A program made the position numbers and the translations under genes. Below the pieces are notes generated by a model, which ran no database searches, had not been told where the DNA came from, and was given only the letters and a program-made list of their open reading frames with translations. Below are positions 25,204-32,917 of a stretch of DNA of 64,000 nucleotides, in pieces (the stretch's first letter is position 1; the number at the start of each line of letters is the position of its first letter). Origin of the DNA: Noviluteimonas sp052115395 (GTDB lineage Bacteria > Pseudomonadota > Gammaproteobacteria > Xanthomonadales > Xanthomonadaceae); the NCBI GenBank assembly GCA_052115395.1, contig JBFRGO010000001.1. The stretch is one strand, 5' to 3'.

Positions 25204-25554
25204 TCATCGTTGACGTTGCTGTGAGAGAAAACGCAGAGTCTTCCTGTCAAACGTGTATGCGACCGAAGGCCCCGTCGGTAGCTGAAGCTTTGGCGAATCA
25301 AAGACCGAAGACCTCAGCTCGTCGGCTGAGTAGGGCCTTACCAGGACGACAAAGCTGTCTCCCTCTTCCGAAATCAGGCAATAGTAGAGGCTTGAATGGT
25401 CAGCCAAAGCTTCATACCGCGCTGAGGCGGCAGCCAAGACCTTCACCTGTTCCGTCGACAACTCGGTTTCGCCAGCCGATGGCGCTTGACCCTGCGCTGA
25501 GAGGCAAGAAGCGCATAGGAGACCAAGAAAAAGGATCGCTGGTGGAAATCTCAT
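25204..25554 (-). CDS. Exported hypothetical protein, possible lipoprotein
   Basis: A 116-aa protein with a clear signal peptide (MRFPPAILFLGLLCASCLSAQGQ). The LLCASC stretch offers possible lipobox cysteines, but the fit is imperfect. The mature domain is small and mixed alpha/beta (SSLYYCLISEEGDSFVVLVRPYS). No family recognised. Confidence 0.6.
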   Translation of the reverse strand: MRFPPAILFLGLLCASCLSAQGQAPSAGETELSTEQVKVLAAASARYEALADHSSLYYCLISEEGDSFVVLVRPYSADELRSSVFDSPKLQLPTGPSVAYTFDRKTLRFLSQQRQR

Positions 25555-25615
25555 CTTCAGTTGTCAATCCAAAATTCTGTTCAGGGGCTCCATCTGTCGC
25601 GCCCGCCTGGGATCG

Positions 25616-26197
25616 TCACTTCAATGCTGACCTCGCCCCCCCGATTGCAACCATGAAAGGACTTGTGATTGTTGTGACCAAGTGAGCAAGCATCGCTCGC
25701 AAGTAATGGCCCTGCTTTCGATGCATTCGCGCAAAGTAACGCATGCCCCAAGGCAAACCTGCGCCGTAGGCACGCAAATACCAACGGCCAGCGGAGGAAA
25801 AATTCATCTCAACTTCTTCATGGGTCACGCCCAGCAACATCATCGCCTTGACATTTTTGTCCAGGGCAACGGCGCGCAAGCAAAGGTCAACTATTTCATC
25901 CTTGTTCGCCGCTCCGTCAGTCTCAAGCAAGACCCTTGCGAACCCCACTAGTCCATCACTTCCAAACAACTGCGCATGTTCGATTAGCGGCCGATAGTCC
26001 GCGAGGGCGGCTTTCAAATCCTTCGTTCCAAAATAGCCGTCCTCATAGCCACGCGCTCTCAGGTAGCGAGCCGCCAGTACATGCGGCGAAGTGGATGCTG
26101 TGCCAATGATTCCGTCGAGGAGGACCTTGGCGGCGGAGAAGTCCCCTCGCGCGTATGCAACTTTCGCCAATTCAAGTTGATCAAGGTTATCGATCAT
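25616..26197 (-). CDS. Sel1/TPR-like helical repeat protein
   Basis: A 193-aa helical protein: LELAKVAYARGDFSAAKVLLDGI resembles a TPR, and KAMMLLGVTHEEVEMNFSSAGRWYLRAYGAGLPWGMRYFARMH a Sel1 unit. ATG 26197 lies 6 nt after the RHS stop; a TTG at 26206 overlapping that stop is an alternative. Its place directly behind the RHS tip is where a cognate immunity gene would be expected. Confidence 0.65.
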   Translation of the reverse strand: MIDNLDQLELAKVAYARGDFSAAKVLLDGIIGTASTSPHVLAARYLRARGYEDGYFGTKDLKAALADYRPLIEHAQLFGSDGLVGFARVLLETDGAANKDEIVDLCLRAVALDKNVKAMMLLGVTHEEVEMNFSSAGRWYLRAYGAGLPWGMRYFARMHRKQGHYLRAMLAHLVTTITSPFMVAIGGARSALK

Positions 26198-26202
26198 CTT
26201 TG

Positions 26203-27783
26203 TCAACCTTGACTAGTTGTCGGCCGAACTTCCGGCTTTGGTCGAGGCATGGGTGGCGGCTCCTGAGGCTTGGGTGTTTGGGTGGGAGGAGGTGTTGGAG
26301 TGGGTTCGGTGGGGGGACGCGGGGGCGCTGGCTCGACTGGAGACTCCTTTCTCAGCCGCTCTATCATACGAATCAGGGCTTCCCTGATCCTCGCAACGTC
26401 CTCTGCCCACTGATGCTCCTGGCGCGGATTGACAGGGTCGATTGATTTCCCGCGACAGTCTCCGAGCGAAAGAGCAGCACACAGCACATTTTTTGTAACG
26501 TTGCTCCTCACCGCCGATCCTATTGATCCTACCGCACCTGTCTCAGCTGCTAAGCCACCAGTAGCGCCTATCACCGCTGGAGCAGCAACAATCGTCATGA
26601 CCTTGCGCCCCTCATTTCTCCACGCCGCGTCGAACTCTTGCGGAGTCATGCACTCGCCTGTGCTCGTGTAGCAGCGCCCGTCAGGATCGGTGAACTTGAA
26701 TGGGTTGTTATTTGCGTACTTGTAGCGGTGGAAGAAGGAGATGGGATTGCTTTCTGCAGATATTGGGTCGACGCTATAGAAAACTCCAAGCTGCGGGTCG
26801 TAATACCGCTGCTGCATATACGTCAGCCCGGTCACCGAGTCCTCCGCATGACCGGTGAACCCAGGCCCATCATGCATCGGCCGATTCAACAGCTTCCCGT
26901 ACGGCTCCCGCTCGCTCCTCTCAACCACCCCGCGCGCGGCATCCGTCACCGCCGCCGGCGACCCCAACGCATCCGTGTGCTGATACTTGATCGTCGTCGT
27001 CGACCCAGCGACCTCCCGAATCGCCACCAAACTCCCACCCAGATACACGTACTGCTCGCTCTTCCCCCGCCGCGCATCCTGCATGTAGCGCAGCGTCCCA
27101 TCCTGACCATACACATACGTCAGGCTGCCCAGCGTCGGGCTCCAGCTCAGCGTGCGGCGGCCATAGCCGTCGTAGCGGTAATACTCCAGCCCGGTGACGT
27201 TGCGCAGGCGGTTGTCCTGCGTGAACACATACCGCTGTGCGTTCTTCTGGTACAGGTTGCCTTGCGGGTCGTAGGTCAATGCGTACGCAGCAGGGCCTGT
27301 GTTACACGCCGTCGTTGCGCCGATGCGCAGGAACTCCAACTGCCACGACGTGTTGTAGCAGTACCGATAGGTTTGGTTCGAGTCGGGTCGCGTCACCGAC
27401 TGGATGTTGTCGAGCACGTCGTACGTGTAGCTGATCGTGCCGCCGAACCAGCCCGCCGAGGTCGTCGACTTCAGACGATCCAGGTCGTCGTAGGTCATGT
27501 CGCGACTGCCGCGATTCCCTGCAACGCCATCGGTGATGGCCACGACGTTGCCATTGGCGTCGTAGTCGTAGTAGTCGTCGAGGATCGCGATGCCGCCGTT
27601 GTAATCGCGGCTGCGATCGGGCAACAAGCGTTCGTTCTGCGTCATGACGTGGAGCACGCCATTGCCGTAGGTGAACTGCGCGATGGCGCCGTTGGGGTGA
27701 TAGCTCACGCCCGTGGCGTACGTGCCTGCCTTCGTGGCTTGGCCGAGGGCATTTTGGGCCGCGTAGGAAAGAACCGACGCCAC
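26203..27783 (-). CDS. RHS-repeat protein, 5'-truncated, with unrecognised C-terminal tip
   Basis: A 526-aa frame from GTG 27783 containing YD repeats (YTYDVLDNIQSVTRPDSNQTYRY, YDGYGRRTLSW, YQHTDALGSPAAVTD) and the RHS core end (GLTYMQQRYYDPQLGVF, YKYANNNPFKFTDPDGR). Full RHS proteins exceed 1,000 residues; the N-terminal shell is missing, and a stop lies about 33 codons upstream. After DPDGR comes a variable tip of about 155 residues, with a hydrophobic Ala/Gly-rich part and an extreme Pro-rich tail (PTPTPPPTQTPKPQEPPPMPRP), matching no toxin I know. Either an orphan delivery fragment or a pseudogene whose tip is still expressed. Confidence 0.8.
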   Translation of the reverse strand: MASVLSYAAQNALGQATKAGTYATGVSYHPNGAIAQFTYGNGVLHVMTQNERLLPDRSRDYNGGIAILDDYYDYDANGNVVAITDGVAGNRGSRDMTYDDLDRLKSTTSAGWFGGTISYTYDVLDNIQSVTRPDSNQTYRYCYNTSWQLEFLRIGATTACNTGPAAYALTYDPQGNLYQKNAQRYVFTQDNRLRNVTGLEYYRYDGYGRRTLSWSPTLGSLTYVYGQDGTLRYMQDARRGKSEQYVYLGGSLVAIREVAGSTTTIKYQHTDALGSPAAVTDAARGVVERSEREPYGKLLNRPMHDGPGFTGHAEDSVTGLTYMQQRYYDPQLGVFYSVDPISAESNPISFFHRYKYANNNPFKFTDPDGRCYTSTGECMTPQEFDAAWRNEGRKVMTIVAAPAVIGATGGLAAETGAVGSIGSAVRSNVTKNVLCAALSLGDCRGKSIDPVNPRQEHQWAEDVARIREALIRMIERLRKESPVEPAPPRPPTEPTPTPPPTQTPKPQEPPPMPRPKPEVRPTTSQG

Positions 27784-28073
27784 ATTCCAACGACGAACAA
27801 GGCCGACAACGGCGACGACTCGGGATGCGTCTTGCGGATCGTGCGTCGGCGTCTGATTCCGTTGAAGTCAGACGCAGGCGCACGATCGTCTTCGGAGACT
27901 CAAATCTCCGTGCAAAAGACCAAGCGTCAAACGCAAGTCCTCTGCGTCGGGAGGGGACGAATACAAGACCTCGCAAGAGGAAATCAGTCCGCCGGATCTT
28001 TTGCCCGGATTTGAGCCTCCCGACATCCTTGCGTCGCCGTGGCGCAGGGTCACCCCGTTCGGAGGAAGCAGTC
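27784..28073. other. Intergenic boundary between RHS fragment and XAC0095-like gene
   Basis: About 290 bp without a convincing gene. It begins where the RHS reading frame loses similarity and contains a long interrupted inverted repeat (27837-27887) and a smaller hairpin with arms CGGAGA and TCTCCG. It probably marks the breakpoint that removed the RHS N-terminus. Confidence 0.6.
27837..27887. repeat. Long interrupted inverted repeat
   Basis: Outer arms GATCGTGCG / CGCACGATC (27837-27845, 27879-27887) and inner arms GCGTCTGA / TCAGACGC (27849-27856, 27868-27875) are each perfect and are separated by a symmetric 3-nt internal loop; the hairpin loop is 11 nt. The whole makes a nearly continuous 20-bp stem just upstream of the RHS fragment. 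No T-run follows. Confidence 0.75.
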
Positions 28074-28394
28074 ATGTCACATGCCACCGGCGCGCCCGAG
28101 CGCGCGCCCACCGTCTACGCGCTGCCGGAAGCCGCGCATTTTGAACTCGTACACTTGCGCGACCATCTGGGCATGATGTCGAAGCTCTCGGCACTGAAGT
28201 CGAACGCCAGCACCGTCGAAGCCCGCCTTCGCGACGACGCCCTCGCCTGGTGGTTCGCGCGGCTGGAGAAAGACCTCGCTGGCATCGTCGCGGCGAGCAC
28301 GTTCTCGATGCAGCTGGCGAAGGCTTATGACGCGTCGCGTGTTGCGCGGAAGACGCGTGCTACAGGCCGACGCAAACGGAAGTCAAACAAATGA
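28074..28394 (+). CDS. XAC0095-like small protein
   Basis: A 106-aa protein; GGAGGAAGC precedes ATG 28074. The segment VYALPEAAHFELVHLRDHLGMMSKL resembles the short helical XAC0095-type proteins common in Xanthomonadaceae, and the C-terminus is strongly basic (ARKTRATGRRKRKSNK), which suggests nucleic-acid contact. Function unknown. It is the only plus-strand gene within the accessory block and overlaps the next gene tail-to-tail by 12 nt. Confidence 0.65.
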   Translation: MSHATGAPERAPTVYALPEAAHFELVHLRDHLGMMSKLSALKSNASTVEARLRDDALAWWFARLEKDLAGIVAASTFSMQLAKAYDASRVARKTRATGRRKRKSNK

Positions 28395-28769
28395 TTCAGT
28401 ACGCGGCCGGCCTGAACAATGTCTTTCTTCATAACGGCTATCGGCTGGGCAAACGGCGCCCGCATCCGCGACTTCAAGAACGACAACCGTAGACGCCATC
28501 GCTTGCATTTGGATCATCGGCCGACGATCCGAGGTATCCGGGCCAAAGAACAACTGAATCGCGTCGGCATAACCTTGGTGGTTCGTCATCCGCCAATACG
28601 AGAACAACGGACTGCCAAGGGCCTGCTTCCAAACAAGGCTCCGGAAATCAGATGCACCAAGCTCAGACACGCCCGAAGGCGTGACGCGAAGTTCGTCATC
28701 GTCTCCGACATCAATCGACAGGCATGAGCGCTCGAAATGCAGATCGATGCGGACAATTGCGTTTGCCAT
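28383..28769 (-). CDS. DUF6334-like protein, possible immunity factor
   Basis: A 128-aa protein. The pattern VDVGDDDELRV, a tryptophan region (SLVWKQALGSPLFSYWRMTNHQGYADAIQLFFG) and a final hydrophobic strand (MQAMASTVVVLEV) resemble DUF6334, a family frequent beside polymorphic toxins. Assigned from memory of the pattern, not by a search. It is convergent with the XAC0095-like gene. Confidence 0.5.
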   Translation of the reverse strand: MANAIVRIDLHFERSCLSIDVGDDDELRVTPSGVSELGASDFRSLVWKQALGSPLFSYWRMTNHQGYADAIQLFFGPDTSDRRPMIQMQAMASTVVVLEVADAGAVCPADSRYEERHCSGRPRTESFV

Positions 28770-28839
28770 GTCACTGTCCCGGCACTCGACGACCGAGATC
28801 AGGCGCTCGCGCGCTTCGAGAATATCTCGGAATCACGCA

Positions 28840-29058
28840 TCACTGAGCCACCCTACTGCGGCGCAACGCCCACAACCTGCGCGTTGCGCGAATGGCAACG
28901 AGCAACAAGACGAATGGCGCAATGAGATGCACGATGCTGGGCGTCTCGGAAACAATGAGTTTCCCGGCGAGCAGGAAAATCGAATAGACAAACAATCCGA
29001 TCCATCCGAGCGCGGCGGCATAGTGCTTCGTCATCGACATCTTTGGCTGGGTGTTCAT
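28840..29058 (-). CDS. Small two-helix membrane protein
   Basis: A 72-aa protein from ATG 29058 with two membrane helices (YAAALGWIGLFVYSIFLLAGKLI and IVHLIAPFVLLLVAIRA) and a basic C-terminus (RRLWALRRSRVAQ). It starts 13 nt after the HEAT-repeat gene. Function unknown. Confidence 0.6.
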   Translation of the reverse strand: MNTQPKMSMTKHYAAALGWIGLFVYSIFLLAGKLIVSETPSIVHLIAPFVLLLVAIRATRRLWALRRSRVAQ

Positions 29059-29071
29059 GTCATCCACCGGT

Positions 29072-29536
29072 CTATCGCGTTTGCTGCAACGCAGACTCAA
29101 TCGCGCTGATTGCAGAATCGATCTCGGTATCGCCGGCGACAGGCGAATAGATGCCCACGCCCGCGACTCGCTGTACAGGTTCCTCGTGCCAGGCCTTTCG
29201 CGCCGCACGAAGCGCCGGGAGCGCACTCGCTGCGCGCGCCCCGAACTCGCGGAGTGCAATCGCCGCGCTGACCTTCACCTCATTGTTCGGATGGCGAAGC
29301 AGCGAGGCCACGGCTTGCACCGTTTCATCCCTCAGGTGCGCGCGCTCTGCGGGTCCGAGGGATGAGGCGATGTCGAGCAGCCTTTCTGCCTCGTGCACCC
29401 GTACGCCCTGGTCCTGTTCCACGGAGATCTTTTGCACCAGGACCAGCAGTTCGCTGTCCGGGGCTGGCCCGGCGCTCTCCGCTGTTACGCCGCCGGCCGT
29501 CGCCATGAAAAGCGCAGCGATCAACACGATCGTCAT
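29072..29536 (-). CDS. Exported HEAT-repeat protein
   Basis: A 154-aa protein with signal peptide (MTIVLIAALFMATAGGVTA) and at least two HEAT-like helical pairs (ETVQAVASLLRHPNNEVKVSAAIALREFGARAASALPALRAA). GGGGAG precedes ATG 29536. Probably a periplasmic protein-binding module; partner unknown. Confidence 0.7.
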   Translation of the reverse strand: MTIVLIAALFMATAGGVTAESAGPAPDSELLVLVQKISVEQDQGVRVHEAERLLDIASSLGPAERAHLRDETVQAVASLLRHPNNEVKVSAAIALREFGARAASALPALRAARKAWHEEPVQRVAGVGIYSPVAGDTEIDSAISAIESALQQTR

Positions 29537-29604
29537 CGTCGACTCCCCGTCCTTCGAAGCAGCCTACACGAACACTCCGCGCCAGCCCCGCGGAGCCCCG
29601 CGAA

Positions 29605-32202
29605 CTACGCCACCAACCCCAACATCCGCGCCCGCTCCAACGCATGGCTCCGCGACCCAGCCGAAAGCTTCGCGTACACATTCTTCAGATGCCACTTCAC
29701 CGTCTCGCCGCTGACGTCGAGCACGCGCGCAATGGCCTTGTTCGGTAGGCCGCGGCCAAGGAGGTTGAGGACTTCCGACTCCTTGGAGGTGAGCATCGGC
29801 GACTGCAGGTCGCCGGCGGCGATGACGGGCGCCCGTTCCGGCACGAGTGCGCGTGCGATCAGTTTCTCGGCCTGCGGGTGCGAATCGGTGGACAGGCGTG
29901 CGTGGCCGGTGATCGTGGTCAGTGCCTGCGCTTCGTGCAGCAGGGCGTCGGCGCCGGCGTCGCGCAGTTGGGTGGCGACGATGCCGCGCAGCATCTTGAT
30001 GCGCAGGACGTCGTAGCCGCGATGGATGCTTGCGGCCAGTCCGTCGGCTTCGGCGAGGTGCAGTTTCGCGGCGCCGAGGTCGTCGGCGCCGATGGCGGCA
30101 TGCGCGCGGGCGATCGCGGCGGCGAGGCGGTATTCGCCGCGGAGCGGTTTGAGGTCGTCGACGTCGAACGCCGACGCGAGGCCTTCGAGCGTGGCGAGCA
30201 GGCGCGCGACGGTCTCGCGGCGCGCGTGCGCGGCATGCAGGCGGATCTGTTCGGAGAGTGCGACGGCGCGCAGGCGCGGCAGCTTGCGTCGCACGGCCAG
30301 GGCGTCGAGTTGTTCCAGCGCGGCCATCGCGTTGCGTTCGTCGCCTTGTTCGAGTGCGGCGAAGGCGAGCGTGCGATAGGCGAACAAGACGTTGTCGGGA
30401 AAGCCGTTGCGCTCGATGACGTCCAGGCGGTTGGCGAGCATGGCCTGCGCCTGCGCCGCATCGCCGCGCTGGTAGACGGCGGTGGCGACCACCGAAGCGA
30501 GCAGGCACGCGATGACGCTGCGCCGGCCTTCGCGTTCGGCGTGCAGCAGGGCCGGGAGCAACGCGGCTTCGGCGCGCACGGGCTGGCCGTCCCACAGGTG
30601 CGACATCGCGCCGAGCATCTGCCCGAGCGCGGCGGCCAGGCGCAGGGTGCCGGCGTTGCCGTAGGGCTGTTGCTGTGCGATGCAGTCGCGCGTTTGCGCG
30701 GTCTGGCCCTGGTGGAGCGTGTAGACGGCGCGCGTGTTCAGGGCCGCCAGTGCATACAGCGGGCCGCTGCCCTCCTCGTCTTCGCCGGGCCAGCGTTCCA
30801 GGAAGCTGGGCAGCAGGCCCAGGCGATCGGCGAATACGGCCGAACCGGCGCCGATGCGCAATGCGGTCGCACGTGCGCGTGGTGTCATGCCGGGTGCGTC
30901 GAGGACTTCGCGCGCCATCGCCAAGGCATCCGCGTTGCGATCGCCGAAGGCCAGCACCGATGCGCCGACCAGGCGCAGTTCCAGGTTGTTGGCGATCATC
31001 TCCGGCGGCAGGCGATCCAGCCATTCGCGCGCTTCGGCGAGTTTGCCGACGGTGCTCAGGGCCCACAGCGAACGCGCGGCGTAGTCTTCGGCAAGGGCAT
31101 CATCGCCGGCGGCGAGCGCATGCGTCGCCGCTTCATGGAAGCGTTCGCGCTTTGCGTACCAGCGCGAGGCGCGTGCATGCAGGGCCTTGCGTTCGCGGGC
31201 CGGCAAGGCTTCCAGCCGGCTCGACAGGAAGTCGCGGGCCAGGGGATGCAGGCGCACCCATTGCGTGTGTTCGCCGGTCACCATGAGCGGGGTTTCCCGC
31301 ACGAGGTGTTCCAGCATCGCCTGGGGTTCCGCGCAACCGGTGACGGCCTCGAACAGGTCGGCGTCGAAGTGTTCGAGGATCGAGGCGCGCACCAGCGCTT
31401 CGCTGACCTCGGGCGACAGGCCGGCGAGCAAGGCGGTGTCGAAGTAGGCCTGCAGCGGCCCATGGCGCGCGGACAGCGTGCGCACCGCGAGGCCCGGATC
31501 GTCGGCGCGTTCGATTTCGCCGATCGCCAGTTGCAGGCCGATGGGCCAGCCTTCGGTGGCTTCGTGCAGTTGCGCGCATTCGTCGAGCGTCAGGCGTTCG
31601 CCCAGGCGCGTGAGGACGATCGCGTTGGATTCCTCGAAGCGCAGGCGCAGGTCTTCGGTGCCGAGTTTGCCCAGCTGGCCCTTGGCCGCGAGTTCGGACA
31701 GTTGCAAGGGCAACTCGACGCGCGAGCCGATCGCAACGTGCAGGTTCGACGGCGCGTTGAGCAACAGGTATTGCAGCGCGCTGCGCACGCTGTCGGCGGG
31801 GAGGCGTTCGGCGTCGTCGATCACCAGGCCGATCGACTTGCGGCAAGCCGCGACCGCGGCGAGTAACCTGGTCAGCCCCGACACTGCGTCGTCGTCGCCC
31901 GCATCGTCGGTGTCGACGTCCAGCACGCCGCCCACGCGCAGTGCGTGCCCCAGCGCGATCACGAAACGCGCCGGGTGGTCGTTTTCGCCGGAGGTCATCC
32001 AGGCCACGTGCGTGCCTGCGTCCATCCACCAGCGGCGCCATTGCAGGAGCAGCGTCGATTTGCCGTAGCCGGCGGGCGCCGTGATCGCCAGGACGGCGTC
32101 GGCGTGGTGTTTCTGCCAGGCCGCGTGCAGGCGTTCACGCTCGAGCGCGGCGCGGGGCATGCGGGGGGGTGTGGCCTTGAGGACGAATTCGGACACGTTC
32201 AT
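29605..32202 (-). CDS. MalT-type LuxR-family ATP-dependent regulator
   Basis: An 865-aa STAND-class activator: P-loop APAGYGKST (residues about 45-53), Walker B region GLVIDDAE, a winged-helix and TPR-like middle, and a C-terminal LuxR helix-turn-helix (LTSKESEVLNLLGRGLPNKAIARVLDVSGETVKWHL). ATG 32202 is chosen over a TTG three codons upstream. The inducer is unknown. It lies 56 nt from the NTF2-like gene and close to the divergent YadA-like adhesin, a plausible target. Confidence 0.92.
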   Translation of the reverse strand: MNVSEFVLKATPPRMPRAALERERLHAAWQKHHADAVLAITAPAGYGKSTLLLQWRRWWMDAGTHVAWMTSGENDHPARFVIALGHALRVGGVLDVDTDDAGDDDAVSGLTRLLAAVAACRKSIGLVIDDAERLPADSVRSALQYLLLNAPSNLHVAIGSRVELPLQLSELAAKGQLGKLGTEDLRLRFEESNAIVLTRLGERLTLDECAQLHEATEGWPIGLQLAIGEIERADDPGLAVRTLSARHGPLQAYFDTALLAGLSPEVSEALVRASILEHFDADLFEAVTGCAEPQAMLEHLVRETPLMVTGEHTQWVRLHPLARDFLSSRLEALPARERKALHARASRWYAKRERFHEAATHALAAGDDALAEDYAARSLWALSTVGKLAEAREWLDRLPPEMIANNLELRLVGASVLAFGDRNADALAMAREVLDAPGMTPRARATALRIGAGSAVFADRLGLLPSFLERWPGEDEEGSGPLYALAALNTRAVYTLHQGQTAQTRDCIAQQQPYGNAGTLRLAAALGQMLGAMSHLWDGQPVRAEAALLPALLHAEREGRRSVIACLLASVVATAVYQRGDAAQAQAMLANRLDVIERNGFPDNVLFAYRTLAFAALEQGDERNAMAALEQLDALAVRRKLPRLRAVALSEQIRLHAAHARRETVARLLATLEGLASAFDVDDLKPLRGEYRLAAAIARAHAAIGADDLGAAKLHLAEADGLAASIHRGYDVLRIKMLRGIVATQLRDAGADALLHEAQALTTITGHARLSTDSHPQAEKLIARALVPERAPVIAAGDLQSPMLTSKESEVLNLLGRGLPNKAIARVLDVSGETVKWHLKNVYAKLSAGSRSHALERARMLGLVA

Positions 32203-32257
32203 TACGTCCAAGACGACGCGGACGCTCGTCGGAAGCGGTCAGCGCGGCAACGCGAAG

Positions 32258-32743
32258 TCAGCCGTGGCGGCCCGACCAGTGCACGTGGGTGATCTTCCAG
32301 CCTGCGTCGGTTTTCGCGAGCAGCATGGTTTCGACCACCACTTCGCTCGGTCCGCTGCCCGGCGTCGCGATGGCGCGCAGGCGCTTTTCGCTCACGACCC
32401 AGGCCACGTCGGTGCCGGCGCGCGCGTCGCGTCGCACGAGCTCGCGATGGACGGTGCGCAACGCGGTCGAATCGCCCTTCGCCGCGCCGTCGATGTAAGC
32501 GTCGCGCTCGCCCAGCACCTGGCCGTTGGAGACGACGACCGCGTTGGGCGTCATTTGCGCGCGCGCCGTTTCGAGATCGCCGCCGACCATCGCCGACATG
32601 AACGTGTCGACGACTTGCGCTGCTTCCCGTGCAGCGGGCGATGCGTCGGGCGCACCGATGGACGCCGCGTTCGCCTGGGCGAACACCGGGCCGACCGAGA
32701 TGGTTGCGAGCGCGAGAGAGGTGGCGAGAACGAGAGAGCGCAT
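32258..32743 (-). CDS. Exported NTF2/SnoaL-like protein
   Basis: A 161-aa protein with signal peptide (to VFAQA) and a cone-shaped NTF2-like fold (AAQVVDTFMSAMVGGDLETARAQMTPNAVVV, then ERDAYIDG and MLLAKTDAGWKITHVHWSGR), the DUF4440/SnoaL pattern. Ligand or activity unknown. ATG 32743 is divergent from the adhesin gene. Confidence 0.85.
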   Translation of the reverse strand: MRSLVLATSLALATISVGPVFAQANAASIGAPDASPAAREAAQVVDTFMSAMVGGDLETARAQMTPNAVVVSNGQVLGERDAYIDGAAKGDSTALRTVHRELVRRDARAGTDVAWVVSEKRLRAIATPGSGPSEVVVETMLLAKTDAGWKITHVHWSGRHG

Positions 32744-32800
32744 GGCGTTGACGGAGTACGGGGGATGCGCAATTAGCGGTAACCGCGCTTTTCCATGCAC

Positions 32801-32820
32801 CTCCCCAAAACGGGGGGGAG
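32801..32820. promoter_or_regulatory. C-run/G-run palindrome upstream of adhesin gene
   Basis: CTCCCC (32801-32806) and GGGGAG (32815-32820) are inverted around AAAACGGG, 98 nt before the adhesin start. A closely similar element, CCCC-TGAAAT-GGGGAG, stands at 37134-37149 before the M4 peptidase gene. Possible shared operator; regulator unknown. Confidence 0.4.
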
Positions 32821-32917
32821 CCAATGGCCTTGCGATGACAGCAGAGTCGGATGGTTGGCGCGTCAGGCCCAACCCGCTCGGCGTTGCCGATCCGATTACT
32901 CCAGGGGACTCCATTTC

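Noticed and set aside
27825..28073. Longer start for the XAC0095-like protein
   Set aside because: The upstream residues are Arg-rich noise crossing a hairpin; GGAGGAAGC directly before ATG 28074 decides the start.
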